Shown here: one piece after another, positions 11,180 to 22,400 of the stretch
Layout of the letters: each line of letters opens with the position of its first letter
Position numbering within the stretch: position 1 is the stretch's first letter
Source of the DNA: Clavaria fumosa
Taxonomy: Eukaryota > Basidiomycota > Agaricomycetes > Agaricales > Clavariaceae
Direction: 5' to 3'
NCBI GenBank assembly: GCA_951802425.1
Contig: OX637802.1
Location: forward strand, 2,108,001-2,172,000
DNA length: 64,000 nucleotides
Program-made: the position numbers and the translations under genes
The notes under the pieces: model-generated
Seen by the model: only the letters and a program-made list of their open reading frames with translations
What the model was told of the DNA's origin: nothing
The model's database searches: none

Positions 11180-11831
11180 TTAAGGCTGGGTGTCCCGACC
11201 AACTAGCTTGGCCTTGTCGGGGTGGGAGAGGAAGAAGTCCCAGAGAAGCAACGTTACATTAGTGAGGTTCCTACGGGGCTCCCAAGTGTTTTCCTCCACT
11301 GGATATCCCAACCACTTCACCAAGTACTTCACCCCACGTCCCACCTTCTTAACATCAAGGATCGCCTCCACATCATACTCCAGGTGGTCATCATCAATCG
11401 TAGGGGGTGGAGGGGGAGGCAGGTTCTGAGAAGGGAAGGAGGGGGGGTGGTATGGTGTCAACAGCAACTCATTGAAGACCTGATGGATGCGCCAGGCCCG
11501 AGGGAGCTTGAGGCGATACCCAGCAGGTCCCACCTTCTCCTCAACTGCAAAGGGGCCTGCTCTCTTGTTGTCAAGCTTTTTACAAGGCCGGTCCATCTTC
11601 AAGTTTCTAGTATCCAGCCAGACCAGATCTCCCTCAGAGTACTCCCGACTTGGGCATTTCCCCTTATCATAGCTCTTCTTCATCACTGCCACCACTTTCT
11701 CCATTGCCTCCTTGGCTGCTCTTTGGGACTCCGTGAGCTTAGCCATCCACTCGTCCGCCGCCGGGTTCACCTCAGAAGGTGGCCGGAGCCCCCCATTCCA
11801 TGGGTGTTGTCCATAATCGAGGAAGAAAGGT
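11180..11831 (-). pseudogene. Gypsy A pol, 3' part (integrase C-terminus and chromodomain)
   Basis: It continues the protein broken at 19,403. After excision of gypsy B and one AAAGG copy, the reading passes through TGQTPFFLDYG without interruption. It contains the GPAGYRLKLP region of the integrase C-terminus, a proline-rich linker and a chromodomain (KYLVKWLGYPVEENTWEP). Chromodomains of this type direct integration to marked chromatin. The frame is open to its stop, so this part is well preserved. Confidence 0.9.
11827..11831. repeat. Target site duplication AAAGG of gypsy B (left)
   Basis: The identical AAAGG is found at 19,403-19,407, directly after the right LTR. Confidence 0.9.
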
Positions 11832-12577
11832 GTCACGCCCGTGCCAACCGGAGTATTCTCCGGCCTTCTCCGGCCTTCTCCGGCAGTCTCCGGACCCCCG
11901 ATCGCAACTCCGGGCTCTCGGACCTAGGTCCAGAGTGCCGGACTTCACTTGCGCGATGTAGCGCAGGATCAGGAAGTGTGCCTGAAGGGCCACCAACTGA
12001 TGTCCGCACTAGTTGCTGTTGCCTCGGGCAACCAGGAACTGGTCCTGCCCCGGACCCGTCGCCCGGACAATTTGATGGACTCCCGGAAACGCCTGTACAT
12101 CATAGTTAGTAGTTTAACCTTTGTCCCGATCAGATTCCGTCTCCGTCTCGTAGTCCCGTAGTTTAGTTTATTTCCTGACTCCCGGACATTACTCCATAGC
12201 TACGAACTGATTCCGTAGTCGTACCGGAGTTATCTCCGTTGCTAGCATCGCCCCGGACTTTTGTATAAGTACTTGTAGATTATGGCCTTAGTCTAGCCAG
12301 TCTGATTATCAACCCCGCCTACTCGCACTCTACTCCGCATTGCCTGAAACCCGTCTCCCGACTTCTTCCGAAATCCGAGACACTGATCCGCAGAGGGCGT
12401 CGTTTCAATATGTTCACCAAGTCTTGTCTGAACCCAAGTCCAACTCCATCCAAACTCCGGTTTGCTCCATCGCACCCAGACCTGGTTACTCTCACCTGGA
12501 CTTTATTGTTCCCCACCGGACTTTGTTATTTCCGCCCGGACTTTACTCCGCCCGACCCCCGCGACATAGATGTAACA
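11832..12577 (+). repeat. Gypsy B 5' LTR (746 bp)
   Basis: It begins TGTCACGCCC and ends GTAACA. It differs from the 3' LTR by only a small number of substitutions, mostly CG/TG, which suggests recent insertion. Confidence 0.93.
12264..12309 (+). promoter_or_regulatory. Gypsy B promoter: TATA box and inferred RNA 5' end
   Basis: TATAAG (12,264-12,269) lies 35 bp before AGTCTGATTAT (12,299-12,309). Those 11 bases are exactly complementary to the PBS at 12,580-12,590, which marks them as the likely first bases of the transcript, as in Tf1. Confidence 0.7.
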
Positions 12578-12579
12578 GT

Positions 12580-12590
12580 ATAATCAGACT
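12580..12590 (+). other. Self-priming primer binding site of gypsy B
   Basis: ATAATCAGACT, two bases after the LTR, is the perfect reverse complement of AGTCTGATTAT inside the LTR. It does not have the usual TGG start of a tRNA-primed PBS. Self-priming by the mRNA 5' end is known from Tf1 and sushi-type chromoviruses. Confidence 0.75.
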
Positions 12591-12608
12591 GACCACTCTG
12601 CGATCATA

Positions 12609-13784
12609 ATGTCCGAACCTCCCCGACGCAGTGGCCGCTTACGCCCAAGCGCCAAGCCGACGACCCCTGGTGGGTCCAACCTCGGAGAACTAATCAACCC
12701 GACCCCTCCTGGCGAGGGGGACGAACCAACCGTACCCGCTCCATGCGAAACCCGATCCCGATCTCCTCCGGCTGAACAGCCCGACTCCCCGTTATCCGAA
12801 CCCAACCCCGAAGCCCCGAACCTCACGGACGCGATCCGCGCCTTGGCCGCATCCACCAAGGAACAAGGTTCCCCGTCTTCCCGCGTCAAGGAACCAGAAC
12901 CGTTCAATGGTTCCAACTCCAAGAAACTCTGTAGTTTCTTGGTTCAATGCGAATTGAACTTCCGAGACCGCCCGAAGACTTTCAGCGAGGACTCGGTAAA
13001 GATAAATTTTGCCATCTCCTTCCTGCAGGGAACCGCTCTCGAGTGGTTCGAACCCGCTCTCCTAGGCGAAGCCCCGGACGCCGACTGGATTTCCAACTGG
13101 AATCTATTCGTCCAGGAACTCTGGGATAACTTCGGACTGCATGATCCCGTCAGAGATGCGGAGGCCGAACTCGACCGCCTCCACATGAAGGACTCCCAAC
13201 GGATCACGACGTACAACATCGAGTTTAACCGGATAGCTGCGCAGCTCCGGTGGGACGAAGCCGCGCTCCGGTGGGACGAAGCCGCGCTCCGGCACAACTA
13301 TTACTGCGGACTCCCGAACCGCCTCAAGGACGAGATTTCCCGAGTCGGGAAACCGACTTCCCTCCCCGTCCTGCGCAAACTCTGCCAGGACATCGACGCG
13401 CGATACTGGGAACGTCAAGGCGAACGTTCCTGCGATGCACCCGCCAAATCCGACAACAAGCCCTGCCAAGCAAATAACTCCGGACAATCGTCCAGAGGAA
13501 ACAAACCTGCCAACAACTCTGGAGCAGCATCGAACACCTCCGGATCTGCACGAAAGACCGATCCCCCGAAGGATAATAAGATCGGCAAAGACGGAAAGCT
13601 AACTCTGGAGGAACGGAAACGCCGCTTCGACAACAACCTCTGCCTCGTTTGCGGAGGAACCGGACATGTTGCGAAGGACTGCCCGAAGTCCCGGAACACG
13701 CAGGGCAAGAAAGCCCGAACCGTCACGACCTCCGACACAGTTCCGGAGGTTAAGGCTGCGGCTGCTCAGGCAAAAAACTCCTGA
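12609..13784 (+). CDS. Gypsy B Gag (391 aa)
   Basis: Capsid/nucleocapsid protein that packages the element RNA. The central region (about residues 95-250) follows the retrotransposon gag pattern, with LQGTALEWFEPAL and YNIEFNRIAAQLRW. A CCHC zinc knuckle CLVCGGTGHVAKDC sits near residues 343-356, after a low-complexity basic/Asn-Ser-rich stretch. A 21-bp tandem duplication (13,245-13,286) repeats the residues LRWDEAA. The start at 12,609 is the first ATG after the PBS and leaves a short leader. The frame is intact. It ends with AAAAAAC followed by TGA, the likely frameshift signal into pol. Confidence 0.92.
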   Translation: MSEPPRRSGRLRPSAKPTTPGGSNLGELINPTPPGEGDEPTVPAPCETRSRSPPAEQPDSPLSEPNPEAPNLTDAIRALAASTKEQGSPSSRVKEPEPFNGSNSKKLCSFLVQCELNFRDRPKTFSEDSVKINFAISFLQGTALEWFEPALLGEAPDADWISNWNLFVQELWDNFGLHDPVRDAEAELDRLHMKDSQRITTYNIEFNRIAAQLRWDEAALRWDEAALRHNYYCGLPNRLKDEISRVGKPTSLPVLRKLCQDIDARYWERQGERSCDAPAKSDNKPCQANNSGQSSRGNKPANNSGAASNTSGSARKTDPPKDNKIGKDGKLTLEERKRRFDNNLCLVCGGTGHVAKDCPKSRNTQGKKARTVTTSDTVPEVKAAAAQAKNS

Positions 13785-16700
13785 GCGGCCCTTCGAAGTC
13801 TGCACTACCGGAGGACCACGCCGCCCCAGCCAGTGCACATTACGAGTTCCGCCTCGGCGCATCTGCCGTTTCCCCTTCATCCGACTCCTTGTACATAACT
13901 CTGTCTGCTCCGAATATAGATCGTTCTCCGTATTTCCGGACCCTGGTTGATTCCGGGTCGTCGCATTGTTTCATAAGTCCCGAGTTCGTCAAGAAACACA
14001 AACTCCGGACAACTCCGATTTCCCCCATGTCACTCCGCCTTTTCGATGGCTCCTCTACGGACATCATCAAATCCACACTCACTCTCCCTGTCCAATTCCC
14101 TACCGGAGAACTTTTTGATATCGAATTCCTGGTAGCCCGAATGGATCCCGCCTGCTCCGCTGTCCTCGGATATAACTGGCTCACCCGCTACAACCCGTTG
14201 GTTGACTGGGTAAGAGGCAGTATCGAATTCCGGACACCGAAGTATTCCCGAACATCAAATCCGACCTCCGACACCCAAACCCCGACTCCGAAAGTGGGAA
14301 CTACCGTCCTCATTCCCCCTCCGAAATCACCACCGTGGCACCCGGAGATTCGTTTTGTCAACGCAGCTGAATTTTCCAAGATCTCCGAGTCAACGGGATC
14401 TCGGACTTTCATGCTGCACCACTTTGGTGACGAAACATCTGTCCGCTCCGTCGCGACCAAACCGGTGGACCTGTCCTCCGTCCCGGAGGAATATCACGAC
14501 TTCGCTGATGTGTTCAGCAAGACGAAAGCGGACACCCTAGCTCCGCATCGACCGTACGACCTCCGGATTAATCTGGAAGAAGGTAAAACTCCGCCCCATG
14601 GGCCGATATATTCCCTCTCCCAGACAGAGCTCCGTACACTGCGGGATTTCCTCGATGAACATCTCCGCATTGGATTTATCCGCCCGACTAGCTCTTCCCA
14701 TGGAGCTCCTGTTTTATTCATCTGGAAAAAGGATGGAAGTCTCCGGCTATGCATGGACTTCCGAGCCCTTAACCAGATCACCCGGAAAGACCGATATCCG
14801 ATCCCCCTGACCCGCGATCTGCTGGACGTAGCCGGAAGTGCTAAGGTTTACACCAAAATCGATCTCCGGCATGCCTACCATCTGGTCCGGATCGCGGAAG
14901 GCGATGAATGGAAAACCGCCTTCCAGACCCGGTATGGTTCGTTCGAATGGTGCGTTATGCCCTTCGGACTTACTAACGCCCCTGCAGCATTTCAACACTT
15001 CGTAAACAATGTGTTTTCTGACCTCCTGGACAAGTTTATGATTGTCTACCTGGACGACATCCTGGTATACTCTGACAACCTGGAGTTGCACATACAGCAT
15101 GTCCGAGAAGTATTCCGGCACCTACGTGCCAACGGACTTTTCGCTCACGCAGGAAAATGCTTCGTCCATACTGAACGAGTTGAGTACCTAGGTTTCCTGC
15201 TCTCTCCAGAAGGACTCGTGATGGACCCGGCGAAGGTGAAAGCCATTACGGAATGGCCGGAGCCCCGGAAAGTGAAGGACGTCCAGTCCTTCCTCGGATT
15301 CGCCAACTTCTACCGGAGATTCATCTTCCGGTACTCCGACATTGTCGTCCCTCTTACTTGACTCACGCGGAAGTCCTCTATCTGGAACTTCAATCCCGAC
15401 TGCTGGGAAGCCTTCGAAACCCTGAAGACGGCTTTTTCCTCGGCCCCGATACTGGCGAACTTCGTCCCCGACGTCCCTATAATTGTGGAAACAGACGCTT
15501 CGGACTACGCAGTCGCCGCGATACTCTCCGTGGAATCGCCACCTGGAGAAATTCATCCGGTCGCTTTTCACTCCCGGACACTCCACGACGCGGAGTTGAA
15601 CTACAACACCCACGATAAGGAACTCCTGGCCATATTCGAGGCATTTGGTGAGTGGCGTCACTACCTCGAAGGTTCCGCTATTCCGGTCCACGTCATCACG
15701 GACCATAAACACCTGGAATACTTCGGAACTACCCAGACTTTGTCTCGGAGACAAGCCTGGTGGTCGGAATTCCTCTCCGGTTTCAACATGGTTATCCGAT
15801 TCCGCCCCGGAAAACTTGGAACAAAACCCGACACCCTCACCCGACGATGGGACGTTTACCCCAAAGAGGGAGATAGTGGCTACGCCAGCGTAAATCCGCA
15901 AAACCTCTGACCGATTTTCAACTCCGAACAGCTGGCCACCTCCCTCCAAGCAACTTCCCTCGAAGGACTCGTACTCCGATCCGTCCTTGTCATGGACGAG
16001 GAAAAACTCCGAACCAACATCCGGAACTCGCTCCGCGATGATCCGGTCGCAAGCACACGCCTGGACAAAGTTCTCTCTGGCACCGGAGATAATCCCCAGT
16101 GGACTGTAGATGTGTCCGGCTTCCTGCGACTGGACGACCGGATATATGTTCCGGACTCCAACGACCTCCGACTCCATGTCCTACTGTATAGGCACGACCA
16201 CCCGATTTCCGGACACTTCGGACAAAACAAGACTCTGGATTTGATCCGAAGGGAGTATACGTGGCCCGGACTTCGCAGTTTTGTCTCAGAGTATTGCAAC
16301 TCCTGTACTAACTGCGGCAGATCGAAGACCCGAAGGCACCGGCCTTACGGTCTCCTCCACCAACTCCCGGTCCCGGAATTACCATGGAATTCAATTTCCA
16401 TGGACTTTATCGAACACCTCCCGCAATCCGACGGATTTAATTCCATCCTCGTCGTCGTTGACCGCTTTTCCAAGCAAGGAATCTTTACTCCGACCTACGA
16501 CACGGTTACATCGACGGACCTCGCCGGACTTTTCGTCCAGCATGTTTTCTCCAAGCACGGGGTTCCCTCGCACGTAACCTCCGATCGCGGACCGGAATTT
16601 GTTTCTCACTTTTTCCACTCCCTCGGAAAAGCCCTTGACATGACTCTCCATTTCATGTCCGGACATCACCCGGAAGCAGATGGTCAAACCAAACGGTTGA

Positions 16701-17479
16701 ATCAGACACTGGAGCAGTATCTCCGGTCTTACTGCAATTATCAGCAAGATGATTGGTCCGAGCTCCTCCCGCTCGCGGAATTTGCATACAACAACGCTCT
16801 GAGCGAGACGACCGGAATTTCACCATTCTTCGCTAACAAAGGTTACCATCCGAACATCTCTGTCCGAGTTGACCAGGACATGACTTCCTCCCATGCCCGG
16901 ACTTATGTTGCTGACCTGGAAACACTCCACCAGGTACTCTGGCAACAAATCCTTGCCACGCAGCAGCGGTACCAAAAGTCTGCTGACCAGCATTGTATTC
17001 CGGCCCCGGATTTCCGCGTCGGAAACAAAGTTTTCGTTAAGGCGGAATTCTTCCGCACCACCCGACCGTCCAAAAAGCTCAGCGAGAAAATGCTCGGACC
17101 TTACGAGATCATCGCTCAAGCCGGATGAAGCTCCTTTACTCTCCGACTCCCGGAAACCCTCCGCTCCATACATCCGGTATTCCACGTTTCAATGCTGGAA
17201 TTGGCGACAGCCAACACAATTCCGAACTGGATCCAGCCCCCTCCGGAACCCGTAGTTGTCGACGGAGAACTGGAATTCAAGATCACGGAGATTTTGGATT
17301 CTAAGTACGACAACCGGAGGAAGACTTGTAAGCTACTCTACTTGGTCCGGTGGACGGGTTACGAAGGAACCAACGAAGAAACTTCCTGGCTGCTCGCTAC
17401 GGAGCTTGAGCGTGCACCGGATCTCGTCGCGGACTTCCATTCCGTGTACCCCGACAAACCCGGACCTCTCGGAGCTTAG
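13754..17479 (+). pseudogene. Gypsy B Pol (protease, RT, RNase H, integrase, chromodomain), three TGA stops
   Basis: One frame covers the whole polyprotein. Visible are aspartic protease LVDSGSSHCF, reverse transcriptase with VMPFGLTNAP and YLDDILVYSDN, RNase H ETDASDYAV, integrase zinc region (HDHPISGHFG and CNSCTNCG), catalytic MDFIEHL and TSDRGPEF, and a chromodomain (LYLVRWTGYEG). It is interrupted only by TGA at 15,359, 15,908 and 17,126, each where relatives carry Arg (CGA). The integrase catalytic Glu in QTERLNQ is Lys here (QTKRLNQ; GAA to AAA at a former CpG). It is thus inactive, but recently so. Confidence 0.92.
13772..13778 (+). promoter_or_regulatory. Candidate -1 frameshift site A AAA AAC between gag and pol
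   Basis: In the gag frame the codons are GCA AAA AAC TCC TGA, giving the canonical slippery heptamer in correct phase, four bases before the gag stop. A -1 shift enters the pol frame (CTC CTG AGC), which has been open only since a TAA at 13,751. GCGGC just downstream can pair with GCCGC near 13,820, a possible stimulatory stem. Confidence 0.65.
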
Positions 17480-17562
17480 GCTTCACTCGGACTTAGTTCA
17501 CACGAAGTCCGATCAACGGAAATCCGATTCGCACAAAACACAAAAAAAATATACGAAATAAT

Positions 17563-18446
17563 TTACACCGGACCTAAGTCCGGTTCCCCCTCCGCATCCT
17601 CCGTCTCCATCTCCTGCTCTGCTCCTTCTCCCACCTCCGGCCGGACATCCATCAATGAAGAACGATGGGAGCGCGCGATCTCCTGCTCCACCGCCCGGGC
17701 CATCTCCGGATCTCGTCGCTCCAGCACCCTCCGCAGGATCCGGTTATCCTGCGCAAGCTGATCCCTCTCCACGATCATCTTGTTCATGTTGAGGTGCTCG
17801 ACGAAGTCCATGGCATCGGACTTCGTCCCCTGATGCGCGACCCGCTTTCCCTTGTCTTTTCCTTTTCCCTTGCCCTTCGCCTTCCCCGGCCACATGCACC
17901 CGACCCGCTTCTCCTGGCACTCGTCACAACTCCGAGTTCTCGCTGGCCCCGTCCATTTGCATTCCTGGCCCGGACTTTAGCGCGAACTCCAGTGGAGACA
18001 GGAGAACCTACCAGTTTTTTCTGGGAGCAACGCTCGCACATTACTCCGGCCGAGGTCCCCTGGGCCTCCGCGATCTCCACTGCGCGCTTCCTCCGCGCCT
18101 CCTCCTCCTTCTGCTCCCGCACCGCTTTCTCCGCTGCCTCCTGGAGGTTTACTGACTCCTCCACGCTGGCCACCAGCTTCGTTGTGGCCCGCGCCGCCTC
18201 CAACTCCTTCCTCCGTTCCCGCGCTCTTTTCCCCGCCTCTTCCTCCTTCCTTCTCGTCTCCGCCTCCTCCTCCTTCCGTTTCTGCTCCGCTTCCTCCTCC
18301 CTCCGTTTCATCTCCGCTTCCTCCTCCTCTCGTCTCCTCCGCTCCGCCGCCTCCTTCTCCCTCCGCGCCTTGTTCGCCTGCAACACCTCCATCTCCACCT
18401 GGAGTTTCCGGAGTTGGACTTCGTACTCGGTGTCTTCTTCAGCCAT
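17563..18446 (-). CDS. Antisense accessory protein of gypsy B: coiled coil plus paired Cys clusters (278 aa)
   Basis: Exon 1 is 18,446-18,012 (145 codons). A 47-nt intron 17,965-18,011 (GTAGGT...CCAG) follows, then exon 2 17,964-17,563. Without splicing the frame breaks; with it the protein is continuous. Residues ~1-100 form a highly charged coiled coil (Glu/Lys/Arg repeats). Next come two C-x2-C-x6-C clusters, CERCSQKKLEC and CDECQEKRVGC, the second resembling the first half of fungal Zn2Cys6 motifs. A lysine/glycine run (KGKGKGKDKGKR) and a second helix-rich segment follow. It is encoded opposite to pol, between pol and the 3' LTR, and not broken by stops. Similar Cys-pair proteins are common hypothetical proteins in Agaricomycetes, so it may be a captured host gene. 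Function unknown; nucleic-acid binding is an inference. Confidence 0.7.
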
Positions 18447-18642
18447 GCCTGGTGGTGGTTCAGGTCTAAGGAGAGGGGACCGGTGGTGGATTGATGCCCC
18501 GGATTATATACCCGGCCACGGATTTCGAACTCCGACGAATCTCCGATCCCATTTCCGTCCTCGGATCGCGATCACCTTGATCCGAATGCCCCAATCCGGC
18601 CCAGGGGTGGTAACGGATCTAGGGCCTCGAAGGCTCGGCCCT

Positions 18643-18652
18643 GAGAGGGAGA
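18643..18652 (+). other. Polypurine tract of gypsy B
   Basis: GAGAGGGAGA, three bases before the 3' LTR, in the right place to prime plus-strand DNA synthesis. Confidence 0.7.
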
Positions 18653-18655
18653 TAC

Positions 18656-19402
18656 TGTCACGCCCATGCCAACCGGAGTATTCTCTGGCCTTCTCCGGCC
18701 TTCTCCGGCGGTCTCCGGACCCCCGATCGCAACTCCGGGCTCTCGGACCTAGGTCCAGAGCACCGGACTTCACTTGCGCGACGTAGCGCAGGATCAGGAA
18801 GTGTGCCTGAAGGGCCACCAACTGATGTCCACACTAGTTGCTGTTGCCTCGGGCAACCAGGAACTGGTCCTGCCCCGGACCCGTCGCCCGGACAATTTGA
18901 TGGACTCCTGGAAATGCCTGTACATCATAGTTAGTAGTTTAACCTTTGTCCCGATCAGATTCCGTCTCCGTCTCGTAGTCCCGTAGTTTAGTTTATTTCC
19001 TAGACTCCTGGACATTACTCCGTAGCTACGAACTGATTCTGTAGTCGTACCGGAGTTATCTCCGTTGCTAGCATCGCCCCGGACTTTTGTATAAGTACTT
19101 GTAGATTATGGCCTTAGTCTAGCCAGTCTGATTATCAACCCCGCCTACTCGCACTCTACTCCGCATTGCCTGAAACCCATCTCCCGACTTCTTCTGAAAT
19201 CCGAGACACTGATCCGCAGAGGGCGTTGTTTCAATACGTTCGCCAAGTCTCGTCCGAACCCAAGTCCAACTCCGTCCAAACTCCGGTTTGCTCCATCGCA
19301 CCTGGACCTGGTTACTCTCGCCCGGACTTTATTGTTCCCCACCGGACTTTGTTATTTCCGCCCGGACTTTACTCCGCCTGACCCTGCGACATAGACGTAA
19401 CA
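18656..19402 (+). repeat. Gypsy B 3' LTR (747 bp)
   Basis: Nearly identical partner of the 5' LTR, starting TGTCACGCCC and ending GTAACA. It repeats the TATAAG and AGTCTGATTAT words (19,125-19,135). Confidence 0.93.
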
Positions 19403-22400
19403 AAAGGTGTCTGTCCTGTCACTGAGTGCTCACGATTATTAAGAGCAAACTCCGCAGTGGACAACCATTCAGCCCAGTCATCCTGGAGATGGTCCACATA
19501 AGCCCAGAGATAGATCTCCATCTCCTGGTTCGCCCGTTCCATCTGTCCATCAGTCTGTGGATGAAAGGCAGTACTTGGATTTGCCTTTACCTGGATCATG
19601 GAGTAGAACTCCTTCATGAAGCGGGACACAAACTGGGACCCCCGGTCACTCACAACCTTGTGAGGGACTCCATGGTCACGAAACACTCGATCCCGGAGGA
19701 GACGCGCTGCTCCAAGTCCTGTGAGGTTGAGCCCAATCGCTTCGAGCAGTGTCCGTTTCGTGAATTTGTCGACAATAACAAGGATGGCATTATGTCCGCG
19801 GGAGAGGGGGAGGGGACCGACTATGTCCCATGAGATCACTGACCAGGGACCATCAGGCACCAGATGGGGGTGCAGTGGGGCAGCACGCTTGGTACGGTTG
19901 GGCTTCGTCCGCTGGCATGTCTCACACCCCTGGGCATACCGATCCGCATCTTTTACCATGTCCGGCCACCAATAACCCTTCACTAGTGCTGCTCTCAACT
20001 TCCGGGGCCCAGGGTGTCCAGCAGCGGGGAGGTCATGCTCAAACTCGAGAACGGCCTCACGAGCTCCTAGGGGGACCCAAGTGACTATCCCCTTTCGCCA
20101 GAGTCCAGCACGATCTCGTGTCCACTCATCATCAAGCTCCTCCGGCTTCTGTATGTGTACCGTGCTATTTTTCTGGAGTAGCGTCTCCATTTCCGATGTG
20201 AATGACACACGGACTTCCATTTCTGGGAAAACCTGCACCGGTGCATCCTCCTCCACCATCTCTCCATAGTCCAGTCTCCGGGAGAGTGCATCTGCCTTTG
20301 TATTCGACTTGCCAGTGCGATACTTTATCTCAAAGTCAAAGCACTGGAGCTCTCCAACCCAACGAACCTGCCTCGGCTTCAACTTCTGGGGCTTCCGGAA
20401 GTACTGGAGGTTCGCATGGTCTGTCCAGATCTCAATCGTCTCCTCTGCTCCAATGAGGTATGCTTGCCACTCGCGAAGTGCCCGAATCACAGCCAAGAAC
20501 TCCTTGTCGTACACATCATAGTTCTTCTCAGCTGCAGTGAGGGCCTTGGAGATATAGTCAACAACTCTCCAGGTTCCATCCGTCTGCCACTGCGAGAGCA
20601 CTCCACCAGTTGCCAGGTTGCTTGCATCTGTCTCTACCTTCCATCTCCCTTTGTCCTGAGGCAGAGCCAAGACCGGGGCCGATACAAGTGCCTGGTGGAG
20701 ATCTCAGAAGGCTGCTTCCTCCTCCTCCTCCCATTTCCATGGAACATTCCCAGTCAGCCGGAAGAGTGGCTTTGCCCGGGCAGAAAGATTCGGGATGTGC
20801 CGGCGGAGGTAGTTCAGCATCCCATTGAACCTCTGGACATCCGTCACATTCTTAGGACATGGCCAATCTCGGACTGCCGCACCCTTGGCCGGATCATGCT
20901 CTAGTCTGTTGTGGGAGATCTTCATCCCCAGGAAGATGATCTCACTCTTCTCAAACTCGCATTTACTGAGTTTGAGACACAACCCATTCTCTCCAAACTT
21001 CCTCAAGACCCGATCCATCCAGTACCGGTGTGTAGCCAAGTCCTCTGCAAACACAATGACATCATCCACATAGGCCCTCACATGTCCTCCTGCAATCTCC
21101 TCCCTCAACACATGGTTCATGAAGCGTTGGAAGGTAGCAGGGGCATTCTGCAGTCCAAACCACATGACAGCTGGTTCGAAGAGTCCACGGGGTGTCAGGA
21201 AGGCGCAGCGGTGCTGGTGCTCAGGCCAGACCTGCATAGATGGGAAACCTCCCTTTGCATCAATCTTAGAGTAGATCGATGCTCCTTTAAGCACATCCAC
21301 TGTGTCTCGGATGCGGGGGAGGGGGTACTTGTCCTTGATCAGGTGTGCATTCAGCCTCGAGTAGTTGATGATTGGCCGCAGTTTGTCCTTCTCATGTTTG
21401 AAGAAGAAGGGGCTGGCATACAGGGATTTTGAGGGCCGGATTCATCCAGAAGCAAGCTGCTCATCCACCCAACAGTTCATCTCCACCATCTCCTGCCGTG
21501 TCAAAGAATACAGCTTGGAGGAGAGGTGCTCAGGGTCCTTTTTGAACTCGATCTTAATATCGAAGTCTGGTCGGGAGCGGGGAAGTTCATCCCACTTCGC
21601 TTCACTAAACACCAAAGGGTAGTGGCTGGGCCAATCGGGGGTAGGGCCAGAGTTGGGAAAACAGGTGTCCAGAATACTCGTGGATGCGAGGGTACTCGTT
21701 TTCAGGGGTGCAGAGGCTCGAGGGGATGGGGAACACTGTGGGGGGCAGCGGGTAAGGCTCAGCTCTGCCTTCTGCCAGTCGATATCCGGGTTATGCCGCT
21801 TGAGCCAGTCATGCCCAAGGATGACCTTGTGGGACTGGGTCTTTCCCAGCAGAAAGTGGATCCGCTCCTGGTGGTCACCAACTCTCACCAGCACCTCTAT
21901 CCCATACCGGACCTTTCCATTCCTGTTCTGTGTCCCATCCACATTATACATGGTGATTGGGTTCAGCAGGAGAGATGGCTCCAGTCCCACTCCTTTCGCC
22001 CACTCCAAATCCATGAAGCAGTTGGTGCACCCTGAGTCAACAAGGGCCTTCATTGTGGTCCCTTTGCCAGTGCTGAAAGCCTCCAAGTGCACCTGGATGG
22101 CTAGCTCTCGTGGCACATGTTTCTGCACTTCTGGCCGCACTCTGGTTAGGCGCTCTGCCAGTCTCACTTCCTCCTTCACCTCAGCCCCAATTCGGGTATG
22201 TCTCCGCTGCAAGATAGTATATCGGGGTATACTTGCAGCAGGCACAGGGACGGAAAGGGGGCTGGCACACTTCTTCTCCCCAGTGGGAGTCCTCCTCTCT
22301 CTCTCACACAGCTCTATGCAGGCTCGGAGCCATGCAATCTCTTTCTCATATCCCTCCGCCATTTGGGGGGCACATGGTGCTGCCCGGGTTTGGGCCCTTG

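Larger units (their letters stand above)
11832..19402 (+). mobile_element. Gypsy B: chromodomain Ty3/gypsy element with antisense accessory gene
   Basis: A complete 7.57-kb LTR element: LTRs 11,832-12,577 and 18,656-19,402, PBS 12,580-12,590, gag, pol in the -1 frame, an antisense spliced gene after pol, PPT 18,643-18,652 and a perfect 5-bp TSD. CpG is abundant, unlike the first 10 kb, so it is the youngest layer of the nest. It is disabled only by a few CpG-type point changes. Confidence 0.93.

Noticed and set aside
11222..12109. 295-codon plus-strand frame across the gypsy A/gypsy B junction
   Set aside because: It is the antisense shadow of the chromodomain region continued into an LTR; no domain.
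17665..18786. 373-codon plus-strand Ser/Arg-rich frame
   Set aside because: It is the opposite strand of the spliced coiled-coil gene; compositional shadow with no motif, crossing into the LTR.
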